Shown here piece after piece: positions 7,484-12,464 of a DNA stretch of 12,464 nucleotides. Position numbers and translations under genes: made by a program. The stretch is taken from assembly GCA_963933065.1 (NCBI GenBank), contig CAWVUB010000067.1:1-12464 (forward strand), read 5' to 3'. Origin of the DNA: UBA9410 sp963933065. GTDB taxonomy: Bacteria; Actinomycetota; Acidimicrobiia; Acidimicrobiales; MedAcidi-G1. Every line of letters starts with the position of its first letter. The first letter of the stretch is position 1. Under the pieces are notes generated by a model. The model was not told the origin of the DNA and made no database searches. It saw only the letters and a list, made by a program, of their open reading frames with translations.

Positions 7484-7903
7484 TTAATGGACTGGTGGCT
7501 CCCAGCCCTCGAGCACGGGTGGAGTCCAGTTGTCTCCCACCGATTTAGAACTGGTAACCCAGGGGCCTAACTCAACTTGGTGAAACTTGCAATGCTTCTC
7601 CTTTAGTTGAGTGCCGTAGCAGTTGCCCGAGATTAGATGCTTCATCAGTACCTTGCGGGCTAACTCATCCCCGCGACCCTCAGGTATCTCGAAGTAGATC
7701 TTGAGGAACGAGTTGGAGTTCCGGTCAAACACCGCGGGGGTTCCATCCTCTACAAGCAGATGGATGTCCTCCAACCAGTTCAGATCCTTACCGGGGGTCA
7801 ACTCCATAAGGTCTAAGTCCTCAACCAGCGACCTATCCTCTTGGTAGTCGAAGCGCTTCCCGGCCAGCGCCTCAGCGTCGATTGAGACGGTGTGCTTTGC
7901 CAT
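7484..7903 (-). CDS. Unrecognised 139-aa protein coupled to mgsC
   Basis: I do not recognise this protein. It has 139 residues, no signal peptide and no membrane segment. The N-terminal half is acidic (DYQEDRSLVEDLDLMEL region, 19-35). The middle has a short alpha/beta-looking stretch (FLKIYFEIPEG, 66-76). The third quarter gathers possible metal ligands: H89, C95, H104, C105, H108. The tail is proline- and tryptophan-rich (WTPPVLEGWEPPVH). The start ATG 7903 has AAGGAG 6 bases upstream, inside the end of mgsC, and lies 2 bases after the mgsC stop, so translation is almost surely coupled. An earlier in-frame TTG at 7909 is less likely because it lies directly after the SD. It could be a fourth subunit of NMG synthase, or a partner of the following flavoprotein taking the place of SoxD/SoxG-like subunits. 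It lacks the CxxC motif of SoxD. Both roles are inference. Confidence 0.85.
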   Translation of the reverse strand: MAKHTVSIDAEALAGKRFDYQEDRSLVEDLDLMELTPGKDLNWLEDIHLLVEDGTPAVFDRNSNSFLKIYFEIPEGRGDELARKVLMKHLISGNCYGTQLKEKHCKFHQVELGPWVTSSKSVGDNWTPPVLEGWEPPVH

Positions 7904-7905
7904 GG

Positions 7906-9342
7906 TCAACTCCTTCCGCTCTCAGCGATCTGCTTGGCCATCATCTGCTTCATCTCTGCCAACGCCCGCTCCTCGCTGACGCCCGGGATGTAGGTGGTGC
8001 CGGCCAGTGGCACCTTGGCCATAGCGGATGCCTCATGTGTAAGGGCTGCAAGGTCCTCCGGCTCCAAACTGTGGATGTTCGTCTTTCCACAAGCACGGGC
8101 TAGGAGTTGGACCTCCATGGTCAGAGTGTGAAGAAAATTGTAAACCCGCAGGGCCGCTTCCTCCACATCCAGGCGAGCCCGTAGCTCGACATCTTGTGTG
8201 GCGATACCCACCGGGCAGCGGCCGGTGTGGCAGTGGTAGCACTCACCTGCAGGTACACCGATCGTGCCCTCGTAGTCGGTGACACCCTCAATGTGCTTGT
8301 TGCAGTTCAGCGCCATCAGCGCAGAGGTACCCAATGCCACTGCCTTGGCACCCAGTGCCAGACACTTTGCCACGTCACCACCGTTACGGATGCCGCCTGC
8401 GACCACGAGGTCAACCTCGTCGACCAAGCCCACGTCTTCGAGGGCACGACGAGCTTCAGGGATGGCGGCCATCAGTGGGATGCCGGTCTCTTCGGTCGCA
8501 ATGTGGGGTCCGGCCCCGGTGCCACCCTCCGCTCCGTCCAGGTATATCGAGTCGGGCCCACACTTGGCGGCCATCCGGACGTCGTCGTAGACCCTAGACG
8601 AACCCAACTTTAATTGGATTGGGACCTCGTAGTTGGTGGCCTCTCGGATCTCCTGGATTTTCAACGACAAGTCGTCAGGGCCGATCCAGTCTGGGTGACG
8701 AGCTGGGGAGCGTTGGTCAATACCGGCAGGCAGGGAGCGCATCTCAGCCACCTGCTCGGTGACCTTCTGGCCCATCAAGTGACCGCCGAGTCCGACCTTG
8801 CAGCCCTGGCCAATGAAGAACTCCACCGCGTCGGCCAACATCAGGTGATGGGGGTTGAAGCCGTAACGACTCTGGATGACCTGATAGAACCACTTCGTCG
8901 ACAGATCCCGCTCAGGCGGGATCATCCCGCCCTCACCCGAACATGTTGCCGAGCCAGCCATTGACGCGCCCTTTGCCAATGCCTGCTTCGCCTCGATCGA
9001 AAGCGCACCAAAACTCATACCGGTTATGTAGACCGGGATATCCAACTCCATCGGCTTAGCAGCAAAGCGCCCACCTATCACGGTCTTCGTTACGCACTTC
9101 TCGCGGTAGCCCTCGATTACGAACCGAGTCAGCGTCCCGGGCAGGAAGACCAGTTCGTCCCAGTGGGGAATCTTCTTAAATAACGAGAACCCCCGCATGC
9201 GGTAGCGGCCCAACTCAGCCTTCACGTGGATGTCGTTGATGACCTCTGGTGTGAAGATCTTGCTCTTGCCGATCACATCGGTGGGAGCGTTGGTATCTAC
9301 TGCAGGGGCATCAACGCCCTTGATGTCATTGGCTTCTGGCAT
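7906..9342 (-). CDS. mgsC: N-methylglutamate synthase subunit C, FMN-binding glutamate-synthase domain protein
   Basis: This is the synthase part of NMG synthase (GlxD-like). It would make N-methylglutamate from methylamine released by its glutaminase partner, using 2-oxoglutarate or glutamate-derived carbon. Of 478 residues, about 100-350 form the FMN-binding TIM barrel known from GltB: GMSFGALS (108-115), SGEGG (135-139), QGCKVGLGGH (179-188), LKLGS (244-248), DGAEGGTGAGP (269-279) and GGIRNGGD (316-323). It is followed by an Fe-S motif C368-x2-C371-x4-C376-PVGIATQD. In large GltB proteins the first gap is usually five residues. ATG 9342 is preceded by AGGGAGA and lies 11 bases after the mgsB stop. 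The N-terminal 100 residues replace the large amidotransferase and central regions of GltB, which are supplied by mgsA and mgsB. The family is firm; the NMG role comes from gmaS and the gene set. Confidence 0.92.
   Translation of the reverse strand: MPEANDIKGVDAPAVDTNAPTDVIGKSKIFTPEVINDIHVKAELGRYRMRGFSLFKKIPHWDELVFLPGTLTRFVIEGYREKCVTKTVIGGRFAAKPMELDIPVYITGMSFGALSIEAKQALAKGASMAGSATCSGEGGMIPPERDLSTKWFYQVIQSRYGFNPHHLMLADAVEFFIGQGCKVGLGGHLMGQKVTEQVAEMRSLPAGIDQRSPARHPDWIGPDDLSLKIQEIREATNYEVPIQLKLGSSRVYDDVRMAAKCGPDSIYLDGAEGGTGAGPHIATEETGIPLMAAIPEARRALEDVGLVDEVDLVVAGGIRNGGDVAKCLALGAKAVALGTSALMALNCNKHIEGVTDYEGTIGVPAGECYHCHTGRCPVGIATQDVELRARLDVEEAALRVYNFLHTLTMEVQLLARACGKTNIHSLEPEDLAALTHEASAMAKVPLAGTTYIPGVSEERALAEMKQMMAKQIAESGRS
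7910..7915 (-). promoter_or_regulatory. Shine-Dalgarno of the 139-aa gene, inside the mgsC coding end
   Basis: AAGGAG lies within the last codons of mgsC, 6 bases before ATG 7903. It decides the ATG over the TTG at 7909 and implies coupled translation. Confidence 0.75.
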
Positions 9343-9353
9343 CGTCTATCTCC

Positions 9354-10145
9354 CTAGAGAACAAGCTTGCGCTCGGAAGGCTCCAGAGCGTCGTAGTTGT
9401 GAAGAACCTTGCCGCACTCGAACTTCTGTAATTCCGGCGGGGCACCAAGTCCGTAGATGTCAAACTTCCGGTTGACAAACTCGAAGTCGTCATCGTTCAT
9501 CTCACCAGGAACGCAGTCCACGCCAAGCGAGGCGACCTTGCCACCGACGTAAATGGCGCCGTCGTACATCGAGTCGCCCAGGCCGTCGTTGACGTCCCCA
9601 CAGATGATCTGACGACCTCGCTGCATCATGAAGCCGGTGTTGATGCCGGCGCTTCCCATGGCGATGATCGTGCCACCTTTCTGGTCGATCCCCGTCCGGG
9701 CGCCGACGTTGCCTTTAATAACCAGGTCACCGCCTCGCAGGGCGGCACCGGTCAACGAACCCGCTGGACCTTCGACTACGACGGAACCGGACATCATGTT
9801 TTCAGCCAGCGCCCAGCCAACCCGACCGTTGACCTGAACCTCCGGCCCATCGATCAAGCCACAGGCGTACCAGCCGGGACTTCCTTCAAAGGTGATGTTG
9901 CAACGCTTAAGAATGCCCACGCCAAGCGAGTGCTTCGAACCAGGATTCACAATGGTGACAGTGCTAACGCCCTCGTCGTAAACGATCCGCTTGAGTTCCA
10001 GGTTAATTTTCCTGGTCGTTAGATCGGTGGCGTCGATGACCGCTCGATCGCCATCGATCTCAGCCGTCATGGGCGGTTCAGGGTCCGGCTCTACCAGGCC
10101 CCGGGCATCGTAGACCACACCACTCTTGGTGTTTACACCTGCCAT
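9354..10145 (-). CDS. mgsB: N-methylglutamate synthase subunit B, GXGXG (glutamate synthase alpha-helix-of-beta) domain protein
   Basis: A 263-residue stand-alone version of the C-terminal GXGXG domain of glutamate synthase (GlxC-like), folded as a right-handed beta-helix that holds the synthase assembly together. The repeats are easy to see: GWYACGLIDGPEVQVNG, then NMMSGSVVVEGPAGSLTGAALRGGDLVIKG in successive turns, then GARTGIDQKGGTIIAMG and GINTGFMMQRGRQIICGD, each with glycine pairs at about 16-22 residue spacing. A short N-terminal extension (about 1-45) and a charged C-terminal tail of about 60 residues (PGEMNDDDFEF onward) flank the helix. Its start (ATG 10145, SD GGGAGG) lies inside mgsA, with a 13-base overlap, so both subunits are probably made in fixed ratio. 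It has no catalytic residues of its own. The domain is firm; the NMG role is from context. Confidence 0.92.
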   Translation of the reverse strand: MAGVNTKSGVVYDARGLVEPDPEPPMTAEIDGDRAVIDATDLTTRKINLELKRIVYDEGVSTVTIVNPGSKHSLGVGILKRCNITFEGSPGWYACGLIDGPEVQVNGRVGWALAENMMSGSVVVEGPAGSLTGAALRGGDLVIKGNVGARTGIDQKGGTIIAMGSAGINTGFMMQRGRQIICGDVNDGLGDSMYDGAIYVGGKVASLGVDCVPGEMNDDDFEFVNRKFDIYGLGAPPELQKFECGKVLHNYDALEPSERKLVL

Positions 10146-11065
10146 GTCAGGACCTCCCGTTCAAACGGATCACGACTCTCAACCTCTTTGCCCATTAGGG
10201 CCCGTATGGCAATCTCCTCGGAAGCCATAACAACTAAATTGTCGGTCTCCATAAGCACTAATGGTTTAGCGGCCATCTCGTCTTTGGCAACGCCTAGTTC
10301 GTTTCCGGTAGCCACCAGGTACGTAAACACACCGTCAAAGTCATCAAGGCTGTGCTTCATAGCCGTCTCGAGCGGCATGCCTTTCTCTAACTGCTGGGCC
10401 AGATACACGGCAATGATCTCCGAGTCGCATTCGGATTGGAACCGGTGACCCATCCTCTCTAAGCGCCGTCGCCAGATGTGGTAATTGGTGAGCTGACCGT
10501 TGTGCACGACCGACACGTCGGCAAAAGGGTAGGCCCAGTAAGGGTGAGCGCTAGCCAGGTCCACGTCGGACTCAGTGGCCATGCGCACGTGGCCGATGCC
10601 GTGAGTGCCCTTCATTTTGTCGAGCTGGTACTGCTCATACACGGTCTCAGCATCGCCAAGGTCTTTTACGATCTCCAACGAGTTGCCCAGTGACAGCACC
10701 TCACAGCCATCGATGTCCTCTAAGTAGTCAGCCAGCGGTTTCAGGTCACCCCCGTACCTCATGGTGGCCCGAAAGGCGTAGCCACCGGACTCCGAGTGGA
10801 TGGTGGCTAGGTCGGCGCCGATCTTGGCCAAACGCGCCTCGACTTCAGCCCTATTGCGCTCCATCTTCTCTTCCATGCCGAAACCACCCACCTCGTTCGG
10901 TTCAGCCAGCATGAACCGAACGACGACCAGGTCATCGGGCTGTCCATACATGGCGTAGCCGGTGGAGTCGGGACCGCGATGCTTCATGGACTGAAGCATC
11001 GCGGTGAGTTCGTCGCCAATATCGGCCGAACCGTCACGATGGATAATGCCGGCGATGCCGCACAT
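10133..11065 (-). CDS. mgsA: N-methylglutamate synthase subunit A, class II glutamine amidotransferase-like protein
   Basis: A 310-residue N-terminal-nucleophile amidotransferase (GlxB-like). In NMG synthase it would cleave gamma-glutamylmethylamide, as glutaminases cleave glutamine, and pass methylamine to MgsC. The sequence begins M-C-G-I-A-G, so Cys2 becomes the nucleophile after methionine removal. Other class II landmarks are present: HRGPDSTG (29-36), GIGHVRMATES (156-166, with R161 contacting the substrate carboxylate), HNG (188-190), ECDSE (212-216) and DGVFTYL (244-250). Between the first two landmarks lies an insert of about 100 residues with a charged helix (EEKMERNRAEVEARLAKIGADL), longer than in simple glutaminase domains. 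A strong SD (AGGAGGAG, 11071-11078) lies 5 bases before ATG 11065. The gene follows gmaS by 38 bases and overlaps mgsB. Glutamine as substrate, as in ordinary GOGAT, is the main alternative. Confidence 0.92.
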   Translation of the reverse strand: MCGIAGIIHRDGSADIGDELTAMLQSMKHRGPDSTGYAMYGQPDDLVVVRFMLAEPNEVGGFGMEEKMERNRAEVEARLAKIGADLATIHSESGGYAFRATMRYGGDLKPLADYLEDIDGCEVLSLGNSLEIVKDLGDAETVYEQYQLDKMKGTHGIGHVRMATESDVDLASAHPYWAYPFADVSVVHNGQLTNYHIWRRRLERMGHRFQSECDSEIIAVYLAQQLEKGMPLETAMKHSLDDFDGVFTYLVATGNELGVAKDEMAAKPLVLMETDNLVVMASEEIAIRALMGKEVESRDPFEREVLTWQV

Positions 11066-11083
11066 GGTGTCTCCTCCTACCTA

Positions 11084-11105
11084 TCAGGACTTGTTTCTCA
11101 GGACT
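11084..11105 (-). repeat. Two direct copies of TCAGGACT at the gmaS-mgsA junction
   Basis: TCAGGACT occurs at 11084-11091 and 11098-11105 on the plus strand, with a 14-base period; the second copy overlaps the gmaS stop. A similar TCAGGACC lies at 10146-10153, just before the mgsB start. This may be chance linked to SD-rich sequence, or a weak protein-binding or RNA signal. Confidence 0.3.
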
Positions 11106-12464
11106 ACGGCAAAATGTCGAGGTACTCCTCGACATCCCAGTCGGTCACCGTGGCCATAAAGCGCTCCCACTCATCACGCTTGTAGTGCTCGAACACCTTG
11201 TACATGTCGCCCGGAAGAGCGCTCTTGACGATCTCGTCTGCCTCCAGAGCATCGAGTGCCTCGCCGAGGGACATCGGGATCTTCTTGACCTGCTTGCCCT
11301 CTTCCATCGCCTTGTAAATATTGCGCTCCTCGGGCGGACCCGGGTCCAGATCGTTGTCCAGACCGTCCTCCATGGCCTTGATGAGAGCGGCGAACGTCAG
11401 GTACGGGTTGACAGCCGAGTCCACCGAACGGTACTCGAAGCGCCCCGGAGCGCTGATGCGCAGTGCGGTGGTGCGGTTCTGGAAGCCCCAGTCTGCGAAG
11501 ACCGGAGCCCAGAAGCCGGTGTCCCAGAGGCGCCGGTAGGAGTTCACCGTCGGCGAACCCAAACAGGTCAGGGCGTTCAGGTGCTTCATGATCCCGCCGA
11601 TGGCCTTCATACCGATCGCACCGGGGATCTGCGGGTTATCACCCTCGGGCATGAACTTGTTCTCGCCACCCTCGTCAGGCTCGCCAGTCCAAAGGGAGAT
11701 GTTGTGGTGGCAGCCATTGGCCGACACCCCCATGAATGGCTTGGGCATGAAGCATGGGAACGCACCCATCTCGCGACCGACCTGCTTGCAGATCTGTCGG
11801 TAGGTGGTGAGCCTGTCGGCCGTTAGGTCGGCACGATCGAAGTTGAAGTTCAACTCCAACTGTCCCGGAGCGTCCTCGTGATCACCCTGGATCATGTCTA
11901 GGCCCATGGCCTCGCTGTACTCCACCACCTTGTGGATCAGCGGCTGCAACTCAGCGAACTGGTCGATGTGGTAACAATTCGGCTTGGTAAGACCCTCAAC
12001 GGTCGGCTTACCGTTGGCATCAACTTTCAGCCACATCATCTCAGGTTCAGTACCGGCTCGGAGATGGAGGCCAGTCTTCTCCTCGAACGCCTTGTGGATC
12101 CTGTGCAGATTCCCACGACAGTCGGAGGTGAGGTACATGCCCCCATCAACCTCCTCCTCACGGCCGCGAAACAGCGTGCAAAAGACTCGAGCCGTCTTGG
12201 GATCCCAGGGGAGTTTGCAGAATGTCTCAGGCTCGGCCAGGCCGACCAATTCACGGGCCTCAGGGCCGTAGCCGATGTACTCGCCGTGGCGATCAGTGAA
12301 CAAGTTGGCAGTAGAGCCGTAGACCAACTGGAAGCCCTTGTGGGCGATCGTCCCAAAGTGTTTGGCTGGAATGCCCTTGCCCATGATTCGTCCAGTCACG
12401 GAAACGAACTGGCAGTAGAGATACTGGATGCCTTCGGCTTCGATCCGCTTCTGCACTTCGGCAA
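11104..12464 (-). CDS. gmaS: Gamma-glutamylmethylamide synthetase (glutamine synthetase type III-like), 5' partial
   Basis: GmaS joins methylamine and glutamate with ATP to give gamma-glutamylmethylamide, the entry to the NMG route. About 453 residues are visible, close to the full family length of roughly 440-460. The frame stays open to the window edge, so the true start is outside. The GTG at 12456 is internal-looking, because a few more N-terminal residues are expected and no SD is seen. Glutamine-synthetase motifs, counted from that GTG, are GTEPEMMW (135-142), QGDHEDAPGQLELNFNFD (190-207), SANGCHHNISLW (245-256), NSYRRL (305-310), LRISAPGRFEYRS (332-344) and NPYLTFAALI (350-359). The NGCHH form differs from the NGSGMHxH of housekeeping GlnA. 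Operon position directly before mgsABC makes GmaS far likelier than ammonia-assimilating GlnA or GlnT. The stop is TAG at 11104. Confidence 0.93.
   Translation of the reverse strand, partial: AEVQKRIEAEGIQYLYCQFVSVTGRIMGKGIPAKHFGTIAHKGFQLVYGSTANLFTDRHGEYIGYGPEARELVGLAEPETFCKLPWDPKTARVFCTLFRGREEEVDGGMYLTSDCRGNLHRIHKAFEEKTGLHLRAGTEPEMMWLKVDANGKPTVEGLTKPNCYHIDQFAELQPLIHKVVEYSEAMGLDMIQGDHEDAPGQLELNFNFDRADLTADRLTTYRQICKQVGREMGAFPCFMPKPFMGVSANGCHHNISLWTGEPDEGGENKFMPEGDNPQIPGAIGMKAIGGIMKHLNALTCLGSPTVNSYRRLWDTGFWAPVFADWGFQNRTTALRISAPGRFEYRSVDSAVNPYLTFAALIKAMEDGLDNDLDPGPPEERNIYKAMEEGKQVKKIPMSLGEALDALEADEIVKSALPGDMYKVFEHYKRDEWERFMATVTDWDVEEYLDILP

Noticed and set aside
7906..11065. Ordinary NADPH or ferredoxin glutamate synthase (GOGAT) for ammonia assimilation
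   Set aside because: The three domains are split into separate genes, no GltD-type small subunit is present, and gmaS precedes them, all as in NMG synthase.
11185..11826. 213-codon open frame on the plus strand, opposite gmaS
   Set aside because: It lies wholly antisense to a highly conserved enzyme gene, has no recognisable domain and shows the H/R/V-rich composition of a shadow frame.
1..12464. CRISPR arrays, tRNA genes, insertion sequences or phage genes
   Set aside because: No regularly spaced repeats, cloverleaf-like segments, transposase motifs or terminal inverted repeats were seen on reading both strands.

Overview
The window holds a methylated-amine catabolic locus: two groups of genes that face each other. 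GC content is moderate to high. The Shine-Dalgarno sites are clear and the genes are tightly packed. These traits, with the presence of Tmm, a TMAO-type transporter and the N-methylglutamate (NMG) route, point to a free-living, probably marine, heterotrophic bacterium that uses trimethylamine, TMAO or methylamine as nitrogen and energy source. The phylum cannot be fixed from sequence alone. A marine actinobacterium (Acidimicrobiia-like) or an alphaproteobacterium are both possible, and I lean only weakly to the first.

Plus strand, 1-5713: the last codons of a substrate-binding protein (probably tmoX) are followed by a strong intercistronic hairpin. Then come an ABC ATPase (tmoV), a very large fused and internally duplicated permease (tmoW, 1001 aa) and a flavin monooxygenase that matches trimethylamine monooxygenase (tmm) closely. 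Together they would import TMAO and oxidise TMA to TMAO.

Convergent gap, 5714-5985: no gene. It contains an imperfect dyad and a flanking inverted repeat, but no classical T-tract terminator.

Minus strand, 12464 down to 5986: gmaS (gamma-glutamylmethylamide synthetase, start outside the window), then mgsA, mgsB and mgsC. These three are NMG synthase, built from the glutaminase, GXGXG and FMN/Fe-S pieces of glutamate synthase as separate genes. Next is an unrecognised 139-aa protein whose start lies 2 nt after the mgsC stop, then, after 145 nt, a single FAD-dependent amine oxidase of the SoxB/DAO type. In known NMG pathways the last step is done by a four-subunit dehydrogenase (MgdABCD). Here only one flavoprotein and one unknown small protein stand in that place.

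Proposed flow: TMA to TMAO (Tmm), TMAO uptake (TmoXVW), demethylation to monomethylamine by genes not in this window, then methylamine plus glutamate to gamma-glutamylmethylamide (GmaS), to NMG (MgsABC), and oxidation of NMG back to glutamate by the flavoprotein. The final assignment is inference. The two least explained parts are the 139-aa protein and the lone flavoprotein.
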